Below, one piece after another: positions 9,801 to 17,189 of a stretch of 41,548 nucleotides of DNA. The stretch's first letter is position 1, and the number at the start of each line of letters is the position of its first letter. This DNA is from a virus. Both the position numbers and the translations under genes were made by a program. Under the pieces are notes generated by a model, which was given only the letters and a program-made list of their open reading frames with translations, had not been told where the DNA came from and ran no database searches. The stretch spans positions 1-41,548 of the IMG/VR virus record IMGVR_UViG_3300030202_000338; one strand, written 5' to 3'.

Positions 9801-12800
9801 CTATGTAAGTCACTCATTGCTTCTGCTTCAGTTTTTCCTTGTGACTTTCTGTAGTTAAGATACTGACCAATAATTCTTTTATATGTATCTAATGCTGGTG
9901 CAAGGTCTTTTCGATATAAATAATCAGCTCTACCAAAAGTCATATCTAAAATAGTATTAACTGAATTTGTACCTTCTCCATCAAATATTAATTTATTAGC
10001 TCTTCGTAAAGAATCTTCTAATAATTTTAAAGGGGCTCTTTTATTTTGAAGTTTTTGTCGAGCAGTTTCTGCAACAGTTAATTGTCTTATTGCTGCAGTT
10101 AAAGGTTTTTCTTTTTCTAAATTTCTTTGTGCTTGTGTTTCATAAGTTTCTTGTAATATTTTTTCAACAGGTTTAGTAGTTGATTTTATTTTTTCCGCTT
10201 TTATTATTTCTTTTCGAGTATTTTTTTTACGGTTAGCTATCTCTTCTTTTGTTTTGCCTATATCTCTTTTTCTAAATACATCATCTCCATCGGCATCTTG
10301 TCCTTGTACTTTACGCTCTCTAAATCTAGTTTTTTCTCCTGCAATCCCTGCTAAACCAACTGCTTTATAATCAGCCCCTTTAAATCTTGCAGCGATAAAT
10401 TCATCAGGGTTTAATATAATATCTACTTGTGTAGCAATTGCGGCTAAACTAGAACTTGCATCTCTACTTTCAGTAAACCCTAAAGCCTTTATAAATGTAT
10501 TTTTTAAATTATCATAAATAGTTTGTAGTCTTTCAAAAAACCCTTGTTTCTTTTTAGCTTGGTTTTTTCTTACAGTAGGTGAAACTGTGCCATCTGCTCT
10601 TCTAGTTCTAAGTAATTGGTCTTGACTAATACCTCTTAATTTTTCTTGAAGAGATTCTTCTACAGTATTATTAAAACTTCCTTCAAAAATATATGCTACA
10701 AATTCATTAAGGTCATCTTCTTCTCTAAGACCAACAGGCATTTTTGCATTTAACGCTGCATCCTCTTGCCGTTTTTTAAATTCTTTTTCTGATTCTAAAG
10801 GAGCTTCTCTACGAACTACATTTCTACGAGCTTCTTGAGCATAAAATTTTCGTAGTTGATTGCGTATGTTTCTAATTTCTTTAACAGCTTTTCTTTGAGC
10901 AGGAGATATAGCTTGATTTATATCTTTCATTTCTGCTTTTTGTGCATTAGTTTTTGTTTTTAAATTACTTAAATAGTTATATCTAGAGGTGTTATCAATT
11001 ACATGGTCAAGCGAGGAGTGCATAGTTTCATGGAGTATAACGTTAGGTAAGTCTATTTTTTTAATATTAAAGTTACCATCAAGTAATTTAATATTAATTG
11101 TAATAAGATTGTTTGCTGGGTCAAATTGACCTGCTTCATTATTTTTTACATTTCCTGCTTGTATTTTAGTATTGCTATCTACAGCAAGTAATCTTTTAGC
11201 TATTGCTCCGTTAACTCCTAGCAAATTTGATATTTCATTTAACACTATTTTTATATCTATAGGAGGACCTGGGTTTCCATCATTATCTAGTAAAGCATTT
11301 AAAATATTACTAGCTGTTGTAACTTGGCGTTGTAAAACTGGGTCAACATTTTTCCCTTCTATATTTTTAATTCTTTGATTTGCTGACTCTTCATCTATTA
11401 AGTCTTGAGCATATTGTTCTACAGATAACCCAATTTGTGCAGCATAATCACGTTGAGTTTTTGTTAAATTTTTAATTTTTTTATTTAATTTTTTTCTATC
11501 TGTTGTCCCTTTTATTTCTTTAACTTCTTCTTTTATTTCTTCTTCATTTTTAACATCATCTATTCTTTGTTGTTTAGAAGTTTTTTTATCTACTGTAATT
11601 GTTTCAATTAATTTTTTGTTTTTATTTCTTTGAATTTTAAGTTTATTTTTAGCATTTTTGTCTAAAGTTTTTATGTATTCTTTTGCAGCTTTAACATCTT
11701 TCTTTATATTTTTATCTTTTAACTTTCCTTTGCCTTTAGCTTGTTTATATATTTTAGCTACTGTTTCTCTAAAACTTTTAGTTTGCAAAGCTTGAGGAAA
11801 AGTAATACCACTTTCTTGTTGTTTATCTCTTAAGTCTGGTCTTTGTCTATACAATACTGTTTTTAATTTTTTATCACTAAAAGTTTTATATTGAGGATTT
11901 TTAGGGTCGTTCTTAAGTTTTTTTAATTCTCTTTTTTGTTCTGCTGCTTTTTGTTTAAATATTTTATTTTCTTCTTTTTTAATTTTTTCATTAATTTTTG
12001 TTTCATCTATAGATTCAAAAGCTTCAAGCTCTAACATATAAGCTGCATCTTCAATTGCTTTTTGTTGAATTATTTCTTTGCTAGGTCTATCAGAAAAATT
12101 TATTTTTTTATCTTGTAAAGGACTTCTAGCAGCATATCTAGAACCAGATATTTCAAAGGGGTGTAATTTTAAATTATTATCTTTAGCATATTTTTTACCT
12201 TGAGCAGTTCTTTGTTCATATTCTACTGAAGGTATTTCATCAACAATTTCTTCTAGATTTAATGTATCAGACTCAGACTCTTCTGTTGTACTAAGTCGTC
12301 CAGTAACATCTGCAGGTGGTACCAATCCTCTTCCGTCAGATTGAGATTCAAGAGGCTGTCCGGGACCGGCTGCGCTATAGGGTCCTGACTGAGAAACTGT
12401 AGGGCTTGCTCCAGCTCCTGGAGCGACATCTGATTGAACACTGAGTTGCTCATCTTCGGTAATAACTGTTTCTTCTTGTCCATCTTGACCTCCTAATTTT
12501 TCTTGTAACTTACGTGCAAAATACTCACCCTGTGTTTCTCCTTGTAATTTATTTTTTTCATACTCTTTATCTAGTGCTTCAAACTCTTTTTCTTCTTTAG
12601 TTTTTTTAGCTTTAGGTTCAGCTTTAGGTTCAGCTTTAGGTTCAGCTTTAGCTTTAGGTTGTGATGCAGGTGGTACATTTATTTCAGGTATAGTAGAAGG
12701 TCCTGGTTCTCCTGTATCATCTATTTTATTTTGTTCTAATACTTCATCTATACGAGCTTGGTCTTCTTGTATAAATTGTCGTGACCTATTACTTACTAAA

Positions 12801-13768
12801 GTAGCACCACCACCCATTCCTATACCAGCTAATAGACCGGTAGCTGCTGATTCTCCTACCCCTTCCATAGGGTCTTTACCTAAAGCAACATTATTAAGAA
12901 TTTGTTCTTGCATAGACTGAGGCAGTTCCTCAAATACACCTTCAGTAACAGCAGCACGTACAGCATTATTTATAATGCCTCTTTTTGTGCCTTCTGCAAT
13001 ACCCTCTGCAAACAATACGTCAGCATCAATCACTCCTAATTTTTGAGCTACTTTAGCTCCAAAAGTACCAAGCACCCCAGTAAATATACCTGTTAAAGCA
13101 GAAAGTCCAGCTTGTTTACCACTTAAAGTTTGGTCTTCAGTTTGCCTTCTTATATCTGTAGCTTGTTGACCTGCTGATACAACTCCTTCTCCTACACCAG
13201 CACTTGCTGCATAATCAGCTACTTCTTTTCCATCTTTAGTTTTTCTTTTTAATTTGCCTAATTTAGTTAAACCTTGAGCAATCTTTGCTCCCCCTACCAT
13301 GCCAGGTATAGATTCAGCTACAGTACCTATTATAGTAGAAGGATTTCTAACCATAGCTTCAAAAGTTTCACCAAATCCTTCTGCTTCTGCAACTTCTTTT
13401 TCAGCTCTTAAACCTTGTTTTGAAGTGCCTTTATCTATAAATGCTTTAAGGTCTTCTGTAGTTCCTCCAAATAAATCTTCACTTACTGCATCAGCAGCTT
13501 TACCTACTCTACCTCCACTGACAATATCTCCTAGCCCAGTAACTGTGTCTACAAGACCAACAGCCCCTTTAGCTAAATCTATTCCTACGTCACTTATACG
13601 ACGAAAAGCAGAGTCATCTTCTTGTTGATTGGGTTCTATTTCGGGAGTTTGTTGTGATTTAAACTTAGGTAATATATCGTTAACAATAGCCGCTTCTATT
13701 TGTTGTGGTGTCATACCATCTTCAAATTCTACTATGCCCACTCCTTCAATGTTGACTGGTTGAGTCAT
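6881..13768 (-). CDS. giant internal virion polyprotein with zincin and LPD38-like domains
   Basis: A 2295-aa protein, by far the largest here. The N-terminus (VEFEDGMTPQQIEAAI...ILPKFK) is one I recall at the front of large phage virion proteins. Residues ~130-330 are Gly/Ala-rich and hydrophobic, then come a Pro/Ser/Glu linker (~350-520) and a long Lys-rich helical stretch. H913-E-T-M-H917 is an HExxH zinc-protease motif, and E1022 in LNEFVAYIF is a candidate third ligand. Residues ~1640-1950 (FHTRYNPAFPVLNFVRD ... FYMFFRPAATGAV) match the LPD38 polyvalent-protein type. The C-terminus is charged and helical. It is likely packaged in the capsid and ejected with the DNA to help cross the envelope. 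It is the last gene of the virion operon. Confidence 0.8.
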   Translation of the reverse strand: MTQPVNIEGVGIVEFEDGMTPQQIEAAIVNDILPKFKSQQTPEIEPNQQEDDSAFRRISDVGIDLAKGAVGLVDTVTGLGDIVSGGRVGKAADAVSEDLFGGTTEDLKAFIDKGTSKQGLRAEKEVAEAEGFGETFEAMVRNPSTIIGTVAESIPGMVGGAKIAQGLTKLGKLKRKTKDGKEVADYAASAGVGEGVVSAGQQATDIRRQTEDQTLSGKQAGLSALTGIFTGVLGTFGAKVAQKLGVIDADVLFAEGIAEGTKRGIINNAVRAAVTEGVFEELPQSMQEQILNNVALGKDPMEGVGESAATGLLAGIGMGGGATLVSNRSRQFIQEDQARIDEVLEQNKIDDTGEPGPSTIPEINVPPASQPKAKAEPKAEPKAEPKAKKTKEEKEFEALDKEYEKNKLQGETQGEYFARKLQEKLGGQDGQEETVITEDEQLSVQSDVAPGAGASPTVSQSGPYSAAGPGQPLESQSDGRGLVPPADVTGRLSTTEESESDTLNLEEIVDEIPSVEYEQRTAQGKKYAKDNNLKLHPFEISGSRYAARSPLQDKKINFSDRPSKEIIQQKAIEDAAYMLELEAFESIDETKINEKIKKEENKIFKQKAAEQKRELKKLKNDPKNPQYKTFSDKKLKTVLYRQRPDLRDKQQESGITFPQALQTKSFRETVAKIYKQAKGKGKLKDKNIKKDVKAAKEYIKTLDKNAKNKLKIQRNKNKKLIETITVDKKTSKQQRIDDVKNEEEIKEEVKEIKGTTDRKKLNKKIKNLTKTQRDYAAQIGLSVEQYAQDLIDEESANQRIKNIEGKNVDPVLQRQVTTASNILNALLDNDGNPGPPIDIKIVLNEISNLLGVNGAIAKRLLAVDSNTKIQAGNVKNNEAGQFDPANNLITINIKLLDGNFNIKKIDLPNVILHETMHSSLDHVIDNTSRYNYLSNLKTKTNAQKAEMKDINQAISPAQRKAVKEIRNIRNQLRKFYAQEARRNVVRREAPLESEKEFKKRQEDAALNAKMPVGLREEDDLNEFVAYIFEGSFNNTVEESLQEKLRGISQDQLLRTRRADGTVSPTVRKNQAKKKQGFFERLQTIYDNLKNTFIKALGFTESRDASSSLAAIATQVDIILNPDEFIAARFKGADYKAVGLAGIAGEKTRFRERKVQGQDADGDDVFRKRDIGKTKEEIANRKKNTRKEIIKAEKIKSTTKPVEKILQETYETQAQRNLEKEKPLTAAIRQLTVAETARQKLQNKRAPLKLLEDSLRRANKLIFDGEGTNSVNTILDMTFGRADYLYRKDLAPALDTYKRIIGQYLNYRKSQGKTEAEAMSDLHRFLESLHEPERREISFIKNVPLGDETTTGKILTWIDGTKVSPAQYRLNTLEEISSNSNLSAADIKVLRNNLNTVVAQYANVNGSSPRAEVKGNPDALNKNSQLYDVTLYPSETQQNIRDYINADPQLKELINAVQAAQQPVHKVTRELNKMGNYGNVFSENIIEFYGFENYIPLKGKPGASEAQEALLEEYNYSGERLGTALRQVPVGFESRQSESANGVTQTIVDAIHSTARAGRAGLTEAIQNAISQGHIDGIAVVENIKFKDKFIDKDALSPEKLGTNKILHYRDDGSVDIVQINNPKLLNAIREPISQMSPVIERGIEWANSVTSLFGQFHTRYNPAFPVLNFVRDFLTNFFIIAAENPAAVPRYAFEIAGQIISSPLLIIGMGKASQVNQAVRAYVNGDIKKLESLAKRKGKGSTAADMFDFLQAGGNVSYIQSLATSTQLEDIVNKANKGPSGITLQTRDSIKNFFDKFVNSMELAVRVAAYKAIKSNRIANGSTEQSAIKEAASYSKNLANFEQTGEWGKTLGAFYMFFRPAATGAVRALDAISPALRTLTMPLGARGMRGMMESQVPDSIKNDPAALAAWEQNYTRDMRNGTIVIMATMGLGAAVYYMSKAMGGEDEEERNRIDIDDMARWTRFSRFDLGKYMLQIPWGFGLGGLASIGAQLAALDDSSYTEGKKVARNIGEIILDSFLPIPISRIDFTRDAASAGAFAFDTLMPSSLRPLIELQMNVSGMDFRIYNETSRYGQAYAGGDNTPEMYKDASKWFADSTETVDAINPDVLYFLANNFIDGPSRILQNLYEADLIIKGKQIKNIDSVSKASMVFDSFISTQTEVTPRDWADAIKKVDASEKKLKTFKKMQETDPSDFKYDRFLAKPENMFIKDAIDEWNKNVGGDLRDLQQGLRNIREDRRLNAKQRNEQLKEKKKEVNREKRRILMELEAKAPHLVRSQGIDPDTKARVPLYDFKFK
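12259..12483 (-). CDS. possible nested (overprinted) 74-aa ORF
   Basis: Inside the 2295-aa gene, in another frame of the same strand, an ATG at 12483 is preceded by a perfect AGGAGG (12489-12494) with a 5-nt spacer. The product has leucine-rich amphipathic stretches (SLQELEQALQFL, EEDWYHLQMLLDDL) and looks like a folded small protein rather than a frame shadow. The host frame here is a Pro/Ser/Gly-rich linker, which tolerates overprinting. The AGGAGG also encodes Gly-Gly in the main frame, so the site may be coincidence. Confidence 0.28.
   Translation of the reverse strand: MDKKKQLLPKMSNSVFNQMSLQELEQALQFLSQDPIAQPVPDSLLNLNLTEEDWYHLQMLLDDLVQQKSLSLIH
12602..12655 (-). repeat. short tandem repeat (Ala-Glu-Pro-Lys coding)
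   Basis: Near-identical 12-bp units (TTTAGGTTCAGC on the + strand) encode a KAEPKAEPKAEPKA run in the linker of the 2295-aa protein. This looks like a slippage-generated flexible or charged hinge. Confidence 0.8.
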
Positions 13769-13773
13769 AGTGA

Positions 13774-15675
13774 TTATTTTATACCTGTTGTAAGGCCATC
13801 TCTTGGATTATATGTGCCAATAGCTTGAGGATTTGGACCAGGAGGTCTTACTCCTCCACCTCTATTTGCAAAATCTTGCATTAATTTTTGTCGTGTCATA
13901 TTAAGGTCATTATTATTTTGTATATGTGTTCGAGCAAGAATAGCACTGTCTTTACCAAACTTACTATAAAATTCTATAGCTGCCTCTTCATAAGGTATGT
14001 TTTTGCTAGTTTCTATGGCTCTAATTTGATTATCTCTTTTTCTCCAATTTGCAAATTCATTAGCCGAACCAAACACTTGTTCTACAGCTATTTCATATGA
14101 TTTATCAATTGCTCCGGTCTGAGCAGTACTATAAGCATCATAATATTTAGCTTCAGCTTTAGCTTTTACACCAAGAGCTTTATAATAAGGTCTTTTTATA
14201 TTTATTTCTTCTTGCTTTAACATATCTGCATTTTTCTGTAAGGTCTTTTTCATATTCATTAATTCTGTTTTTGCTTCAACATCTGCACCTAATTTAGCTT
14301 TATTAGTACGTTCAATATTATCTAGTTTAGCTATTTCAAATTCATGTTTTCTTTGTTGTTTTTTTAAGTTTTCTATTTTAGTCATGTCTGTGTTTACATC
14401 TTTACCTGCTGCTACAGCAGCATCACCAAGACGACCTGTTTTAGCTAACTCACTACCAAAGTTAAATATCATTCTACCCATCATAAATTTCTTACCATCT
14501 TCTATTTCTTGTCCGGTTTCTTCTTGAAATTTTTCAGCTATTGCTGTAAATGGGTTTACACCCATACGTCTTTCATAGGCTGCAACTGCTGCATCACCTT
14601 CCTCTATAGCTTCTTTAGGTTCATATACAGAAGTATCTACTACACCTGTATCAAATACAGCACCTTCAAAATCACGGTCTAATTCTTTATCATCTTTTTT
14701 AAAGGCTAGATTTTCTTGTTCTAAAAGTTTATTTATTTTATCTCTTTCTTTATTTTTATCTATTTCTATATCTTCTTCTGTAATATCTTTAATTTTAATA
14801 TCTTCTTCTGAACCTTTTTTAGTAGGCTCTTTTTTTAACTTTCCAGTAGATTCTTCAATTACACTATCTACATCTAACTTTTTACCTCCTACTCCTAAAT
14901 CTTCATCTGTCATTTTAAAAGCACTATATACATCCATATCCCCTGCTTCTAAATCTTTATCAACTCTAAAAGGACTAACTTCTTCTAGTGATGATTTAAA
15001 ATCTACGTCTTGTAATTTTTTAGGAGAAGCAGTTTTCATTTTATTTTGAAAGTCTAATCTTTTTATATAGTCCTCTCTTACACCGTCAGGTAATGCCATT
15101 ACTTGGTCTTTTGTTAAACTAAAATCGGTAAAGCTGTCTGTATAAGGTCTAGCGTCAGGGTCAAATCTATTTACAATCCCTCGTTCTTTATATCCAATAA
15201 TACCGCCGTCAGCGAAGTTAGGTACATACCCACCTGCTGCTGCCATCATAGGGATACCAGTTCCCATCCTCTGCTGAGGTGGAACTCTTCTAGGCATTGG
15301 AGGTTTTTGAAGTCCAGCCATTTGTCCTGGCATAGGTCTTGGCATAGGTCTTGGTTGACCTTGTTGAATACCTTGAGGCATCATAGGATTCATAGGAGGT
15401 CTCATAGCCATATCAGCTTCAGTAATAGTTTCTTCAAGTACAGATTGTTGTGGGCCTTGAGCTTCAGCTTGTTGCTTTTGTTCCCATTTTCTATGGTCAA
15501 GAGCAGCCAAAATACTTGTAGTGGGAAGTTGAGGGTTTACTCTTTCTTTTAAATACTTTTGCACCACCACTTCTGTAGGTATAGCATAGTTACCTGTACT
15601 AGGGTCTTTTGCATTTATATCTTCCATAGTTTCTTGTATGGATAAAACTTCTTCAATACCTTTACCGTAAGCCAT
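13774..15675 (-). CDS. internal virion protein, Pro/Met-rich N-terminal part
   Basis: A 633-aa protein of the virion operon. It starts with a small helical segment (GIEEVLSIQETMEDI), followed by a Pro/Met/Gln-rich tract at ~90-145 (RPMPRPMPGQM, PPMPRRVPPQQ) and a glycine motif AAGGYVPNFADGGIIGYKE near 150. The middle is very acidic and lysine-rich with predicted coiled coil (~270-340), and a long helical segment at ~440-510 follows. The glycine motif resembles one in the 616-aa protein (LVADGGYIKGYKGGG). Between an Ala/Gln-rich virion protein and the giant polyprotein, it is most likely a core or ejection protein. No enzymatic motif is visible. Confidence 0.65.
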   Translation of the reverse strand: MAYGKGIEEVLSIQETMEDINAKDPSTGNYAIPTEVVVQKYLKERVNPQLPTTSILAALDHRKWEQKQQAEAQGPQQSVLEETITEADMAMRPPMNPMMPQGIQQGQPRPMPRPMPGQMAGLQKPPMPRRVPPQQRMGTGIPMMAAAGGYVPNFADGGIIGYKERGIVNRFDPDARPYTDSFTDFSLTKDQVMALPDGVREDYIKRLDFQNKMKTASPKKLQDVDFKSSLEEVSPFRVDKDLEAGDMDVYSAFKMTDEDLGVGGKKLDVDSVIEESTGKLKKEPTKKGSEEDIKIKDITEEDIEIDKNKERDKINKLLEQENLAFKKDDKELDRDFEGAVFDTGVVDTSVYEPKEAIEEGDAAVAAYERRMGVNPFTAIAEKFQEETGQEIEDGKKFMMGRMIFNFGSELAKTGRLGDAAVAAGKDVNTDMTKIENLKKQQRKHEFEIAKLDNIERTNKAKLGADVEAKTELMNMKKTLQKNADMLKQEEINIKRPYYKALGVKAKAEAKYYDAYSTAQTGAIDKSYEIAVEQVFGSANEFANWRKRDNQIRAIETSKNIPYEEAAIEFYSKFGKDSAILARTHIQNNNDLNMTRQKLMQDFANRGGGVRPPGPNPQAIGTYNPRDGLTTGIK

Positions 15676-15678
15676 TAT

Positions 15679-16782
15679 TTATCCCCTACCTAACATGTTA
15701 TAAAGTCCTAATCCTGCTAGTCCCATACCACCAATTTGAGAAGCCATACTTGGTTGTGGAGCATAAGCTACTTGAGTAGAACCTAAAGCACCAGCTGTAC
15801 CACGAAGAATATTAGATTGATACTCTAACAGACCACGTTCATAATCTTGAGCTTCTTTAAACTGTTGATAAGCTAAGTTATCAATTTCTTGTTGTAATGC
15901 TTGTTGTTCAGCACCAGATGCTGATTGAGCTTTAAGTCTTTCTAAGTTAGCCATTTGTTCAGTAGCACCTAACGCTCCTGTAGCTTTAGCTCCTTCTAGT
16001 CCAGTAGCTAACCCTGCTAATCCTATATCTTTACTTACACCTGCTCCAAACTGTTGAGCTTGTTCAGCTAACTGTTGAGCTTGTAAATTAGCTGCTTGAT
16101 TTGCTTGCTGTTGTTGTAAAGCTCTTTGTTGGTCAGCTGTAAATGCTTGTTGTCCTCTTTGAAAAGCTTGTTGACTTCCTTCAGCTTGTATTTGTCCTAG
16201 CTGTGCAGCTAAGTTTCTATCAGCTTCACTTTCCATTAATGCTTGTCTACCACCACCAAAAGTTCCTCTACCTATAGAACCCATTCCTCTAGCCGATTTA
16301 GCAACATCTCCTTGTCTTCTAGCTTCAGCTAACTGTATATCTGTAACTTGCTTTTGATAAGGGTCCATGTATGCTTCAGCAACCCCTGGGTCAGTAAACC
16401 TTTCTGTAGTTATTCTTTCTTCAGCAAATGTTCCTGGTCCATACCCTAACGCCGAACCTATACCACTACGAGCAGTATCCGCTGCAATCCTAGTATCTCT
16501 TAATCCTGCACCTGCCTCAGCAAATTGACCAGGAGTAGCCATGCCTGCTACTTCAGACTGTACTGCTAGTTGTTCTGGAGTAAACCCTGCAAGCCTTTCA
16601 CCAGTATAAGGGTCAAAATCTTGTACGCCTGTTACATTACCCGCAGCATCAGTTTCATAAACTGCTTTACCCGATTGTTTTAACAGCTCTTCGTAAAAAG
16701 GCTGAGCGTATTCAGGTAAATTTGAAGAATACGAAGTAGTTTCTGTTGGTGCTGGTTTTCCGCCTCCGCCGCCGCCGCTCAT
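15679..16782 (-). CDS. Ala/Gln-rich internal virion protein
   Basis: A 367-aa protein with a Gly-rich start (SGGGGGGKPAP), then NLPEYAQPFYEELLK, a GFTPEQLAVQ segment, and a DPYQKQVTDIQLAEARRQGD...G(R)GTFGGGRQALMESEA core. A long Ala/Gln-rich helical region (~190-320, with QQQQANQAANLQAQQLAEQ) is followed by a glycine-rich end. From memory this type of protein is conserved next to giant ejection proteins in marine podophages. Strong helical character fits an internal core component. Its ATG overlaps the GNAT-like gene stop (ATGA). Confidence 0.7.
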   Translation of the reverse strand: MSGGGGGGKPAPTETTSYSSNLPEYAQPFYEELLKQSGKAVYETDAAGNVTGVQDFDPYTGERLAGFTPEQLAVQSEVAGMATPGQFAEAGAGLRDTRIAADTARSGIGSALGYGPGTFAEERITTERFTDPGVAEAYMDPYQKQVTDIQLAEARRQGDVAKSARGMGSIGRGTFGGGRQALMESEADRNLAAQLGQIQAEGSQQAFQRGQQAFTADQQRALQQQQANQAANLQAQQLAEQAQQFGAGVSKDIGLAGLATGLEGAKATGALGATEQMANLERLKAQSASGAEQQALQQEIDNLAYQQFKEAQDYERGLLEYQSNILRGTAGALGSTQVAYAPQPSMASQIGGMGLAGLGLYNMLGRG

Positions 16783-17189
16783 AATTTTTTCTCCATAACA
16801 TATCTCATTGTATTAAATCCTGCTTTTTGTGTATATAACCTTGCTTGACTTTCTTTAGCCCAAGCAGCTGATTTTGTAGCTCCTTGAGTTTTTGCCCAAT
16901 CTTCTACTTGACTAAATACTTCTTTACTTACTACTTGTTTACCACCTAATGCAGTAATAAACATAACTCTTTCATTAGGGTAATTAATAAATTCAACTGT
17001 CATTGCCCCTACTATTTTATTGTCTTGTATTCCTACAAGTAATTGTTGCTTTCCTTGTGTAAGAAGTAACTTTAATTGTTCTAGCGTACAATCACCTGTA
17101 CCTGTTTCAATTGAAGCCTCTAAAAAATCTTTTACTCCATTCCATACTTCATAAACTTTATCAAAGTTAACTCTTTGTACTGTTATCAC
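16779..17189 (-). CDS. GNAT-like acetyltransferase
   Basis: A 136-aa protein with the layout of a small GNAT domain: VGIQDNKIVGAMTVEF (beta2-beta4 around residues 52-67), a RVMFITALGG strand, a VFSQVEDWAKTQGATKSAAWA helix-strand unit, and a RLYTQKAGFNTMRYVMEKKL end, where YxxxGF is typical of GNAT C-termini. The canonical Q/RxxGxG/A acetyl-CoA loop is degenerate, so activity is uncertain. It overlaps neighbours at both ends (4 nt each), so it is translated with virion genes. It might modify a virion or host protein, or be a structural exaptation. Confidence 0.6.
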   Translation of the reverse strand: MITVQRVNFDKVYEVWNGVKDFLEASIETGTGDCTLEQLKLLLTQGKQQLLVGIQDNKIVGAMTVEFINYPNERVMFITALGGKQVVSKEVFSQVEDWAKTQGATKSAAWAKESQARLYTQKAGFNTMRYVMEKKL

